Assembly (NCBI GenBank): GCA_002162875.1
Contig: MABA01000011.1
Location: 1-64,000, forward strand
Source of the DNA: Rhodobacterales bacterium 52_120_T64
GTDB taxonomy: Bacteria; Pseudomonadota; Alphaproteobacteria; Rhodobacterales; Rhodobacteraceae
Length of the DNA stretch: 64,000 nucleotides
Direction of reading: 5' to 3'
A program made the translations under genes and the position numbers. This document shows, piece after piece, positions 35,746 to 45,526 of the stretch (position 1 is its first letter; every line of letters starts with the position of its first letter). The notes under the pieces were generated by a model. That model was not told where the DNA came from, did no database searches, and saw nothing but the letters and a program-made list of their open reading frames with translations.

Positions 35746-37152
35746 ATGGACCATCGGACCAACTTCCCGTCGACCGCAGATATGCAATCCGCTGACGCGA
35801 CCCATCACCTGCATCCTTTTACCGACACATCGGAGATAAACGAAAAAGGTGCACGAATTATTACCGAAGCGAACGGGGTGTATATAAAAGATAGCGAAGG
35901 TAATAAAATGCTGGACGCGATGGCTGGGCTTTGGTGCGTAAACATCGGATATGGCCGCAGTGAACTTGCCGATGTAGCACATCGTCAAATGCTGGAACTG
36001 CCCTACTACAACACGTTTTTCATGACCAGCCATCCGCCCGTTATCGCGTTGGCAGAAAAGGTCGCAGACTTGATGCCGGGCGACTTGAGCCGTGTATTCT
36101 TCGCCGGATCCGGCTCTGAAGCAAACGACACCAACATACGGCTGGTCCGCCACTATTGGGCCTCTATGGGTAAACCTGATAAACGCATCATTATCTCACG
36201 CAAGAACGCCTACCACGGCTCTTCGGTCGGTTCCGGCAGCCTTGGTGGCATGACAGGCATGCACGCACAAGGTGGAATGCCGATCCCCGATATCACGCAC
36301 ATAGACCAACCCTATTGGTATGCCGAAGGCGGCGATTCGTCCCCCGAAGAGTTCGGACTGACGACCGCTCGCGCACTGGAAGCAGAAATAGAGCGCCTCG
36401 GGATCGGCAACGTCGCCGCGTTTATCGCCGAACCAGTACAGGGCGCCGGTGGCGTTATCATCCCACCCTCGACATACTGGCCCGAAATCCAGCGCATATG
36501 CGATGAAAACGAAATCCTACTAATCGCAGACGAAGTGATTTGTGCATTTGGCCGCACAGGGAATTGGTTCGGTTCCGAAACTTTTGGAATTCGACCCGAC
36601 ATCATGACCATCGCCAAGGGATTATCTTCCGGCTATCAGCCGATCGGTGGCAGCGTGATATCGGAACGCGTGGCTAAGGATCTGGACCGACACGGCGGCG
36701 AGTTTGCCCACGGTTACACCTATTCAGGCCATCCTGTGGCTTCCGCCGTAGCACTGGAAAATCTGCGCATACTGGAAGAAGAAAAAATCGTCGAAAGCGT
36801 GCGCGACCAAACCACCCCTTACCTAACAGAAAAATGGTCCGCGTTAGCCGACCACCCGTTGGTGGGCGAGGCCCGAAACGTTGGCCTGATGGGTGCTTTG
36901 GAGTTAACACCAGACAAATCTGCTCGCGCACCGTTCGCGTCTGATGAGGGCACGGTTGGCCTGATCTGCCGCGAATTCTGTTTTGAAAACGGCCTAATCA
37001 TGCGCCATGTTGGAAACAAGATGATTATCTCGCCTCCTCTGGTAATCTCGAAATCCGAGATCGACGAGTTGGCTGAAAAAGCTTGGAAATGCCTCGATCT
37101 GACGCTCTCGGAAGTCAAATCGCAAGGCCTGATGAAAGCCGGAGTTCGTTAA
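35746..37152 (+). CDS. Class III aminotransferase (putrescine/beta-alanine-pyruvate type)
   Basis: PLP enzyme, 468 residues, fold type I class III. Features: DAMAGLWCVNIGYGRSELAD near residue 56, VFFAGSGSEANDTNIRLVRH near 117, AYHGSSVGSGSLGGM near 151, the PLP Asp in LLIADEVICAFGRTG near 254, and the lysine in MTIAKGLSSGYQPIGGSVI near 285. Resembles SpuC/aspartate-aminotransferase-family members that transaminate putrescine, cadaverine or beta-alanine with pyruvate. GAGG lies before the ATG. Context (acetylpolyamine-type amidohydrolase, polyamine-type ABC transporter within 15 kb) supports an amine substrate but does not prove it. Confidence 0.82.
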   Translation: MDHRTNFPSTADMQSADATHHLHPFTDTSEINEKGARIITEANGVYIKDSEGNKMLDAMAGLWCVNIGYGRSELADVAHRQMLELPYYNTFFMTSHPPVIALAEKVADLMPGDLSRVFFAGSGSEANDTNIRLVRHYWASMGKPDKRIIISRKNAYHGSSVGSGSLGGMTGMHAQGGMPIPDITHIDQPYWYAEGGDSSPEEFGLTTARALEAEIERLGIGNVAAFIAEPVQGAGGVIIPPSTYWPEIQRICDENEILLIADEVICAFGRTGNWFGSETFGIRPDIMTIAKGLSSGYQPIGGSVISERVAKDLDRHGGEFAHGYTYSGHPVASAVALENLRILEEEKIVESVRDQTTPYLTEKWSALADHPLVGEARNVGLMGALELTPDKSARAPFASDEGTVGLICREFCFENGLIMRHVGNKMIISPPLVISKSEIDELAEKAWKCLDLTLSEVKSQGLMKAGVR

Positions 37153-37187
37153 AATATTGGCAACTCGGTCGAAACAGGGCGTAACCA

Positions 37188-37244
37188 ACTCTCTCCTTTC
37201 CTTTTGTTCGCATGTGCAGCATAGTCCTTTCGACAGGAGAGAGT
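37188..37244 (+). promoter_or_regulatory. Inverted repeat masking the parA ribosome site
   Basis: ACTCTCTCCT (37188-37197) is the exact reverse complement of AGGAGAGAGT (37235-37244), which contains the Shine-Dalgarno sequence three bases upstream of ATG 37248. The 37-base loop could hold other small stems. If both arms are in one transcript, the start would be closed unless melted or opened by a factor. Confidence 0.55.
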
Positions 37245-37247
37245 ATC

Positions 37248-37871
37248 ATGGGATTAAAAATCGCATTTGCACAACAAAAAGGTGGCGCTGGTAAAACCAC
37301 CGTGTTGTCACACCTTGCGCACAGCTGGACACGGGCAGGTATGGATGTAGGGTTGGTTGACCTTGACCCGCAGCGCTCTTTGACTCAATGGGCAGAGCGA
37401 TGTTCCGATGTGGAATTCGACGTGAAGGAATCCAAAGACTGGCGTGCCGGATCGGATATTCGCAGCAGTGGCAAGCTTCACGATATCACGCTGGTGGATT
37501 GCCCGGGAAATGCGGATATTCTGTTGCGCGCGGCCATTCGCGAATGCGATCTTGTCATAACACCTTGCCAGCCGACCGGATTGGATGTCTGGGCAAGCGG
37601 AGCCATAATAAATATCTGTGATGCCGAAAAAACGCCGTGCAGGATCGTTCTGAATCGCGTTCCACCACGTGGTGGCAAGACCGACGAAATGCTGGCAGAA
37701 CTTGAAGATATGCAGGCAACGGTTCTTACCTCGACACTTGGAAACCGCGTAGCTTTTTCGTCAGGTATGACAAATGGAACCACTGCCATCTCTGGCAATC
37801 GCAAATCCATCGCTCGCGACGAAATTGAGGCGCTGCGAAACGAAATTGATCGGGTACTAACAAACCTTTAA
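37248..37871 (+). CDS. Orphan ParA/MinD-type ATPase
   Basis: 207-residue cytosolic P-loop ATPase starting at ATG 37248 after AGGAG. Deviant Walker A KGGAGKTTVLS near residue 10, Walker A' region VGLVDLDPQRSLTQWAER near 33, and a Walker B-like HDITLVDCPGNADILL near 80 mark the ParA family. Such small single-domain proteins position plasmids, protein clusters or pili. No ParB or parS is in sight, so it may localise cargo other than DNA. Flanked by the aminotransferase and the HDAC-fold gene, nine bases apart from the latter, which suggests one transcript. Confidence 0.82.
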   Translation: MGLKIAFAQQKGGAGKTTVLSHLAHSWTRAGMDVGLVDLDPQRSLTQWAERCSDVEFDVKESKDWRAGSDIRSSGKLHDITLVDCPGNADILLRAAIRECDLVITPCQPTGLDVWASGAIINICDAEKTPCRIVLNRVPPRGGKTDEMLAELEDMQATVLTSTLGNRVAFSSGMTNGTTAISGNRKSIARDEIEALRNEIDRVLTNL

Positions 37872-37880
37872 GGAACGAAC

Positions 37881-38990
37881 ATGCACAACACCGGATTTTT
37901 TTGGGATGAAAAGTGTTTCTGGCACTCGGGTGGCAACTATGCTCTGACCGCCCCTGTTGGCGGCCTTGTGCAACCGTTGGCATCTGGTGGACTACCGGAA
38001 AACCCCGAAACCAAACGCCGATTGAAAAACCTGATGGACGTAACAGGATTGGCCGGTGATCTGGATTGTTTGACTGCCGCATCCGCAACTTACGGCGACC
38101 TGAACCGTATTCACCCTGCCAGCTATCTAGAGAATTTCAAATCGCTCAGTGATGGCGGCGGTGGCGAGATGGGTCTTCGCACACCGTTCGGTGCAGGCGG
38201 ATACGAAATCGCTGCTCTTTCGACAGGTCTTGTTAAAGGCGCGTTACTGTCGGTCTTGAATGGCAGGCACGACAACGCCTACGCATTATCGCGCCCGCCG
38301 GGTCACCATTGCCTGCCCGACTGGTCAAACGGCTTTTGCCTACTCGCCAATATTGCCATCGCAATCGAGGCCGCCAAGTCCGAAGGCCTCGCGCAGCGCG
38401 TTGCTGTAGTCGACTGGGACGTCCACCACGGTAATGGCACCGAAGCGATTTTCTACGAGCGCGATGACGTTTTAACCATATCGCTTCATCAAGAACGCAA
38501 CTACCCGACCGACACCGGCGAAGTAGCGGACCGTGGTAAAGGTGCTGGTGTTGGCCACAACGTTAACATTCCGTTACCACCGGGTGCCGGTCACGCAGCC
38601 TACATTCATGCGATGAACAGAATCGTCCTCCCTGCCCTCGTAGCATACAAACCAGACGTAATCATTGTCGCCTGTGGCTTCGATGCCTCCGGCGTAGACC
38701 CACTGTCGCGAATGCTTTGCAGCGCCGAAACTTACCGCCTGATGACGCGCCAGTTAATGCAATCAGCGGACAAACTGTGTGATGGAAAACTGGTAATGGC
38801 CCATGAGGGCGGCTATTCCGAAGTTCATGTTCCATTTTGTGGCCACGCCGTTTTGCAAGAAATGTCCGGCAGCGAAATCGATGCTGGTGACGCTATGGGG
38901 GCGCGCATCGCGAGCCAGCAACCCAATGCAGTGATGGAAAACGTTTTCGCAGACTTGATCGAATCCATCGCGACCGATCTCGAATTATGA
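37881..38990 (+). CDS. Histone-deacetylase-fold amidohydrolase (acetylpolyamine type)
   Basis: Zinc-dependent deacetylase, 369 residues. Active-site motifs are intact: LSRPPGHHCLPDWSNGFC near residue 137, VVDWDVHHGNGTEA near 176 with the zinc Asp and His, CGFDASGVDPLSRML near 262 with the second zinc Asp, and AHEGGYSEVHVPFCG near 311. Class II-like bacterial members remove acetyl groups from acetylpolyamines or related amides. The neighbouring SpuC-like aminotransferase and polyamine-type transporter fit this. Starts nine bases after parA and overlaps the next gene by four bases (ATGA). Confidence 0.87.
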   Translation: MHNTGFFWDEKCFWHSGGNYALTAPVGGLVQPLASGGLPENPETKRRLKNLMDVTGLAGDLDCLTAASATYGDLNRIHPASYLENFKSLSDGGGGEMGLRTPFGAGGYEIAALSTGLVKGALLSVLNGRHDNAYALSRPPGHHCLPDWSNGFCLLANIAIAIEAAKSEGLAQRVAVVDWDVHHGNGTEAIFYERDDVLTISLHQERNYPTDTGEVADRGKGAGVGHNVNIPLPPGAGHAAYIHAMNRIVLPALVAYKPDVIIVACGFDASGVDPLSRMLCSAETYRLMTRQLMQSADKLCDGKLVMAHEGGYSEVHVPFCGHAVLQEMSGSEIDAGDAMGARIASQQPNAVMENVFADLIESIATDLEL

Positions 38991-39526
38991 GACTCCAGAC
39001 CGACCGCCTGATTTTACGCCGATTCCTGCCCGAAGATACCGACGCAATGGTCGCGATCAACGCCGACCCAGTAGTGATGGAATGCTTCCCGTCGACCATG
39101 CCCGGCGAGGCCACCTTGGCCCATCTGGAACGTGTTAATTCTCATTGGGATAAAAATAACTTCGGTCTATTCGCAGTTGTGATCCGCAGAACAGGGCAGA
39201 TGATCGGTTTCACCGGCCTGTCCATTCCCCCCTATGAAACACCCGCCGCCCCTTGCGTTGAAATCGGTTGGCGCATGACGCCGACTGCATGGGGCAACGG
39301 TTATGCAACCGAAGCAGCTACGGCGTGTTTGAACTGGGGGTTCGACGAACTCGGGCTATCGGAAATCGTTTCCTTCACGTTTGAAGGAAACGTTCGATCC
39401 CGAAAGGTAATGGAGCGCCTCGGTATGAAACGCAACACTCAAGATGACTTCGACCACGTAAAGCTACCCGCCGACAGCCCGCTGTTGCGCCACGTAATGT
39501 ACCGCCTCGCCAGACTACCCTCTTGA
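38987..39526 (+). CDS. GNAT N-acetyltransferase (RimJ/RimL type)
   Basis: 179-residue acetyl-CoA-dependent transferase. RLQTDRLILRRFLPEDTDAM begins the RimJ/L-like subfamily pattern; IGWRMTPTAWGNGYATEAA near residue 91 holds the acetyl-CoA loop (QxxGxG/A appears as WGNGYA), and FEGNVRSRKVMERLGM near 130 is the conserved NxxSxxVxEKLGF-type motif. Target unknown: ribosomal protein, polyamine or antibiotic are all possible. It starts inside the stop of the deacetylase gene, pairing an acetyl remover with an acetyl adder. Confidence 0.85.
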   Translation: MRLQTDRLILRRFLPEDTDAMVAINADPVVMECFPSTMPGEATLAHLERVNSHWDKNNFGLFAVVIRRTGQMIGFTGLSIPPYETPAAPCVEIGWRMTPTAWGNGYATEAATACLNWGFDELGLSEIVSFTFEGNVRSRKVMERLGMKRNTQDDFDHVKLPADSPLLRHVMYRLARLPS

Positions 39527-39577
39527 CGCAAGGGCACCCGACACACGATAAGCACGTTGACCAACAGGAGAACCCTC

Positions 39578-40273
39578 ATGAAAAAAACCTACAACTCCGC
39601 AGCAGAGGCGCTGGAAGGCGTCCTGTTTGACGGAATGAAGATCGCAGCAGGAGGCTTCGGCCTTTGCGGAATCCCCGAAAACCTAATCGAAGGTATTCGC
39701 GATGCAGGCACGACAAACCTAACCGTGGCGTCAAATAACGCAGGCGTCGACGACTTCGGCTTAGGTATCCTCCTGCAAAGCAAACAGGTCAAGAAAATGA
39801 TCGCGTCCTACGTTGGTGAAAATGACGAATTCATGCGCCAATACTTATCCGGCGAGTTGGAATTGGAGTTCAACCCCCAAGGCACATTGGCCGAGCGCAT
39901 GCGCGCCGGCGGTGCAGGCATCCCCGGTTTCTACACCAAAACCGGTGTCGGCACGGTGATTGCCGAAGGCAAGGAGCACAAAGATTTCAACGGTGAGACA
40001 TACATTTTGGAAGAGGGAATCGTAGCTGACCTTTCAATCGTCAAAGCCTGGAAAGGTGACCGTGCGGGCAACCTGATTTACCGTAAAACAGCACGTAACT
40101 TTAACCCAAATGCTGCCACATGCGGGAAAGTTTGCATCGCAGAAGTTGAGGAAATCGTGCCAACGGGCAGTCTTGACCCGGATTTGATCCACACACCAGG
40201 AATATTCGTGCACCGCATTTTTGAAGGTGGCCACGAAAAACGTATCGAACAACGCACAGTGCGGGAGGGCTAA
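39578..40273 (+). CDS. scoA: 3-oxoacid CoA-transferase subunit A
   Basis: Subunit A of succinyl-CoA:3-ketoacid CoA-transferase, 231 residues from ATG 39578 (AGGAG upstream). Recognised by MKIAAGGFGLCGIPENLIEG near residue 17, LTVASNNAGVDDFGLGILL near 43, PGFYTKTGVGTVIAEGKEHK near 114 and RTARNFNPN-like YRKTARNFNPNAATCGK near 168. It transfers CoA between succinate and acetoacetate, allowing use of ketone bodies. The gene for subunit B follows by three bases. Confidence 0.92.
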   Translation: MKKTYNSAAEALEGVLFDGMKIAAGGFGLCGIPENLIEGIRDAGTTNLTVASNNAGVDDFGLGILLQSKQVKKMIASYVGENDEFMRQYLSGELELEFNPQGTLAERMRAGGAGIPGFYTKTGVGTVIAEGKEHKDFNGETYILEEGIVADLSIVKAWKGDRAGNLIYRKTARNFNPNAATCGKVCIAEVEEIVPTGSLDPDLIHTPGIFVHRIFEGGHEKRIEQRTVREG

Positions 40274-40276
40274 ATC

Positions 40277-40906
40277 ATGGCATGGAATAGAAACCAGATG
40301 GCCGAACGCGCAGGGCGCGAACTTCGTGACGGAACGTATGTAAACCTAGGCATCGGTATTCCGACGTTGGTATCAAACTACATTCCCGAAGGTGTGGATG
40401 TGACGCTCCAATCCGAAAACGGCATGCTCGGCATGGGACCCTTCCCGACCGAGGACGAGATCGACGCTGACCTGATTAACGCGGGTAAACAAACCATTAC
40501 CGAGCTGCACCGCACCAGTTATTTTAGCTCCGCTGACAGCTTCGGAATGATCCGTGGTGGTAAAATCGCTATGGCGATACTTGGCGCAATGGAAGTGGCC
40601 GAAAACGGCGACCTAGCTAACTGGATGATTCCAGGGAAACTGGTCAAAGGCATGGGCGGCGCAATGGATCTGGTTGCCGGCGTAGGCCGCGTGATTGTAA
40701 TCATGGATCACGCCAACAAAAAGGGCGAAAGCAAGCTGTTGAAAGCATGTACCCTGCCGTTGACTGGCGCAGGTGTGGTGGACGAGATCATCACCAATCT
40801 GGGTGTGTTCAAAGTGGTTGAAGGTGGCCTGAAAGTCATCGAAACGGCTGAGGGCGTTACGATGGACGAAATCCGCGAGTTAACCGAAGCAACACTGGTT
40901 AACTAA
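40277..40906 (+). CDS. scoB: 3-oxoacid CoA-transferase subunit B
   Basis: Subunit B, 209 residues, carrying the active-site Glu in LQSENGMLGMGPFPTEDE near residue 47. Other features are YVNLGIGIPTLVSNYIPEGV near 19, FGMIRGGKIAMAILGAMEV near 89 and the C-terminal GAGVVDEIITNLGVF. Follows scoA by three bases. The tail overlaps the convergent xseA stop by four bases. Together the pair interconverts acetoacetate and acetoacetyl-CoA. Confidence 0.93.
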   Translation: MAWNRNQMAERAGRELRDGTYVNLGIGIPTLVSNYIPEGVDVTLQSENGMLGMGPFPTEDEIDADLINAGKQTITELHRTSYFSSADSFGMIRGGKIAMAILGAMEVAENGDLANWMIPGKLVKGMGGAMDLVAGVGRVIVIMDHANKKGESKLLKACTLPLTGAGVVDEIITNLGVFKVVEGGLKVIETAEGVTMDEIRELTEATLVN

Positions 40907-42339
40907 AACAAACTTCCCTGTGATCCATCGCTAGTTTTGGATCGCTTAGGCGCCACCCGTTTCGCGGGTGGCGCGGTACCACCAGTCGAAACCGGCAATT
41001 TTCCGTCCTTAAACTCGATTTCCAAATTCGTGTGTTTGGCTGCTGTTTTCTTACCAGTCACCAGCCCCGATTCCGAATGTACAACTGCATATCCACGCTC
41101 CAGCGTCTTCCGATAGCTCAAAGTTTCCAGTGTCCGCGCCAATGCCGTCAGCTGCCGCTTTGGGTCCGCCATATTGCGGTTAAGCGCAGGTGTCAGACGG
41201 ATTGACCATGTATCGACGTCGCGCGACTTGCGCCGAATATCGGCAAGCAATGCAGCTGGATGCAAGCGCTCCGCTCCACGTGCGGCCAGTTGCACACGCT
41301 TGCGATGGGTCAAACTCGTTAACGCCAACGGTAGTCGCATCGCCAATCCATCAAGGCGCTGCGCCCTCTCGGCGAACAGGGATTCTACACGTGGCAATGC
41401 GCGCGACAAATCCCTTAACCGCTGACCTCGTTGTTCCAACCCGCGCGCCAACGCGCGACGGCGGCGTTCTTCCAGACCAGCCACATGCGCTGACAAATCG
41501 GCGCGCACCGGAACCGCGATTTCAGCAGCCGCTGTGGGTGTCGGTGCGCGTTTGTCGGATGCGTAATCTATCAGCGTTGTGTCCGTTTCGTGGCCGACAG
41601 CCGAGATCAGCGGAATGCCACTCTCGAACGCCGCGCGCACCACAATTTCCTCGTTGAACCCCCAAAGGTCCTCGATAGAACCACCACCACGCGCCACAAT
41701 AATCACGTCCGGCCGAGGCAATGCTCCACTAGGCGTCATCGCATTAAATCCCTTTATAGCCGCTGCAACTTCCGGTGCACATTTGTCGCCTTGCACGACG
41801 ACGGGCCACAACAGAACCTTGCGCGGAAACCGATCCCGTAGACGATGTAAAATATCTTTGATAACCGCCCCGGACGGTGACGTTATAACCCCGATCACTT
41901 CGGGCAAATACGGCAACACCTGTTTGTGCTCAGGCGCAAACAATCCTTCCGCAGCCAACGCCGCTTTGCGTTTTTCAAGCATTGCCATCAAAGCGCCGAC
42001 ACCCGCAGGCGCGATATCCTCGATTACCATTTGGTAACGGCTCTGCCCCGGGAACGTGGTTAACCGCCCCGTGGCAACAACCTCCATCCCTTCCTCGGGC
42101 TGAACGCGCAAACGTCCTGCAACACCTTTCCAGATAACTGATGCCAGGACCGCACGGTCATCTTTCAAATCCAGATATAAATGCCCTGACTGCGGGCGCG
42201 AGACACGCCCCACTTCGCCGCGAATCCTCACATGCGAGAATTCCCCCTCGATCATGCGTTTCACCACACCTGAAATCTCGGAAACCGAGAATTCAGGTGC
42301 GTTTTGGCCGTCTTCCGGCTCGTCGATCAAATCAGACAT
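40903..42339 (-). CDS. xseA: Exodeoxyribonuclease VII large subunit
   Basis: Single-strand DNA nuclease large subunit. Start at ATG 42339 (478 residues); ATG 42354 is also possible, while the frame upstream to 42480 runs into the divergent purD leader and is unsupported. N-terminal OB-fold: FSVSEISGVVKRMIEGEFSH near residue 17, then SRPQSGHLYLDLKDD near 45. The catalytic core shows GVITSPSGAVIKDILHRLRD near 147 and IVARGGGSIEDLWGFNEE near 207, then SAVGHETDTTLIDYASD near 238. A coiled-coil region follows. xseB is not in the window. Confidence 0.93.
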   Translation of the reverse strand: MSDLIDEPEDGQNAPEFSVSEISGVVKRMIEGEFSHVRIRGEVGRVSRPQSGHLYLDLKDDRAVLASVIWKGVAGRLRVQPEEGMEVVATGRLTTFPGQSRYQMVIEDIAPAGVGALMAMLEKRKAALAAEGLFAPEHKQVLPYLPEVIGVITSPSGAVIKDILHRLRDRFPRKVLLWPVVVQGDKCAPEVAAAIKGFNAMTPSGALPRPDVIIVARGGGSIEDLWGFNEEIVVRAAFESGIPLISAVGHETDTTLIDYASDKRAPTPTAAAEIAVPVRADLSAHVAGLEERRRRALARGLEQRGQRLRDLSRALPRVESLFAERAQRLDGLAMRLPLALTSLTHRKRVQLAARGAERLHPAALLADIRRKSRDVDTWSIRLTPALNRNMADPKRQLTALARTLETLSYRKTLERGYAVVHSESGLVTGKKTAAKHTNLEIEFKDGKLPVSTGGTAPPAKRVAPKRSKTSDGSQGSLF

Positions 42340-42409
42340 TGTGTGCGCTTGCATGTAACATCGCGCGACTTTAGAACGAGCGCAGACAAAGGCCAAGAGG
42401 GAGTGCACC

Positions 42410-43668
42410 ATGAACATCCTGATTTTAGGCGGAGGCGGTCGCGAACACGCCCTCGCATGGGCCATTGCCCAGAATCCCAAGTGTGATCAACTGTTTTGTG
42501 CGCCCGGAAACGCGGGAATTGCTCAAGTCGCCGAATGCGTGGCCATTGATCCCGAAGATGGCGACGCTGTCGTCGCTTTCTGCGCGGATGAAAGCATCAG
42601 CTTTGTTGTCGTCGGACCCGAAGCTCCGCTTGCTTTAGGCGTGGCCGACACGTTGCGTTCCGCAGGAATCCTGACGTTTGGCCCATCGCGCGAAGCTGCG
42701 CAATTGGAAGCCTCCAAAGCCTTCACCAAGGAAATCTGCGATGCCTGCGGTGCCGACACTGCCGCCTATGGTCATTTCACAGATGCCGAGGCCGCTAAAG
42801 ATTACACACGCCAGCAAGGCGCCCCGATTGTGATTAAAGCCGACGGTCTGGCGGCAGGCAAAGGTGTGGTGGTCGCCATGGATATGGAAACCGCCCTCGC
42901 CGCGATTGACGATATGTTCGGAGGCACATTCGGTGTAGCCGGCGCTGAAGTCGTGATCGAAGAATTTATGGAAGGCGAAGAAGCCTCTTTCTTTGTGCTA
43001 TCCGATGGCGTGAACGTCCTGCCAATGGGTACAGCCCAAGACCACAAGCGCGCTTTTGACGGCGACAAAGGACCAAACACCGGCGGCATGGGCGCGTATT
43101 CGCCAGCCCCCGTAATGACTAAAGAAATCACCCAAAAAGCCCTAAACGAGACAATCATCCCGACGATCAAGGAGATGGCCAAACGCGGCACGCCTTTTCA
43201 AGGGGTGCTTTACGCAGGATTCATGATCAAAGACGGTCGACCTCGTTTGGTTGAATATAATGTGCGTTTCGGGGATCCTGAATGCCAGGCGTTAATGATC
43301 CGCCTTGGTGCACAAGTGCTGGATGTCCTGCTCGACTGCGCCGAAGGTAACCTTGCTGATGCGCGCGTCAACTGGGCAGACGACCACGCGTTGTCCATCG
43401 TCTACGCGGCAGTCGGATACCCCGGCGCTTACGAAAAGAGTACGGAAATCGCCGGGCTGGATGGCCTTAGCTCGGGTTCGTCATTGCATGTATTTCACGC
43501 GGGAACAGCTGCCAAAGATGGCAAAACGCTGGCAACGGGAGGCCGTGTTTTGGCCATAACGGCCCGAGGTAATAACCTGAAACAAGCTCAGGATAGCGCG
43601 TACAAAGCTATTGAAAAAATCGATTGGCCCGAAGGGTTTTACCGCAAAGACATCGGCTGGCGCGCGCT

Positions 43669-43672
<4 letters not shown>
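42410..43672 (+). CDS. purD: Phosphoribosylamine-glycine ligase
   Basis: GARS, second step of purine synthesis. 420 residues, ATP-grasp fold. Motifs: ILILGGGGREHALAWAIAQN at the start, GPEAPLALGVADTL near residue 69, IVIKADGLAAGKGVVVAMD near 140, GMGAYSPAPV near 229, LYAGFMIKDGRPRLVEYNVR near 264, FGDPECQ near 285. Divergent from xseA with overlapping upstream regions; tail overlaps the convergent VCBS gene by four bases. Confidence 0.95.
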
Positions 43673-44702
<1,030 letters not shown>

Positions 44703-44772
44703 TTAAGGTAATACTGTTTCAACTCGCTATCTAATACTCAACAACGCAACCGACCAGCCCCCGCGTCACATT

Positions 44773-45419
44773 TTATTGTGACCAACCGCCTTGTTGGGTC
44801 GGCCCTCCGCTACCGACTCCGACCCAACCGAGTTTGTGAACGCGGTTCAACCAGAATGCCGTAATTGGTGCGATAAGCAGAACCTCGACCAAAACCGATA
44901 AAACAGCGCCGGAATTAACCCGTTGCTTCAACAGTCCGTAGATCCGGAAGGTGGTGCCTAAAAGCAATGACATCCGTGGTGTTGCACCTAACCCGAAAGA
45001 CAATGTTAAAACCGCCACGAGAGACAAAAGTATGGCAACAATTTGTGTTACGTGGAATCTGTCGCAGAAACACACATCCTAAAGCAACGGGAATCAATGG
45101 AATATGTAATATCCCAAACTTGCCTCGACGGCCCAGCCAACCTGTATGGAAAAGATGAACCCGAACCAGTTGATGAAAATCATTACCGCCGTAATCGCCA
45201 GCATTCCCAGTGTGCGACGATCGCGGAATATTCGCGCTACCACTGCCAATCGGCCTTGTAGGATAATGATCGCACCAAAAATACCACGCTCCACAATGTT
45301 CGATGTCAAAGCACTTCCAACGGCGGGGCATGCGATAGCACCTTGTGGTAGAGGCCTGACAGTCCCCAGATCATGCAAGCAAAAACCAGTGCCAAAATGC
45401 CTTTGGTTGTTTCTTTCAT
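44773..45419 (-). pseudogene. rarD: RarD-like EamA transporter, broken
   Basis: Remains of an inner-membrane transporter of the RarD branch of the EamA/DMT family. From ATG 45419 it reads KETTKGILALVFACMIWGLS, then LYHKVLSHAPPLEVL and a TGA. Reading goes on in another frame with LGMLAITAVMIFINWFGFIF, GWAVEASLGYYIF, and a third segment (44773-45075) with RFHVTQIVAILLSLVAVLTL, FRIYGLLKQRVNSGAV. A complete protein is about 300 residues; about 210 are seen, with at least two frameshifts and no full C-terminus. No function expected. Confidence 0.8.
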
Positions 45420-45526
45420 AAAAGAATCCGTAGGCAATATGGCTGTTCACCACAAGATGTTGGGGCGGGATTTCAGATACTAAGTGGCTCGCAACATGAC
45501 GTAAATATTTAGCCCACTTGTTGTAC

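Noticed and set aside
40903-42480. Long xseA start at 42480
   Set aside because: The first 47 codons overlap the divergent purD start and lack family similarity; later ATGs fit better.
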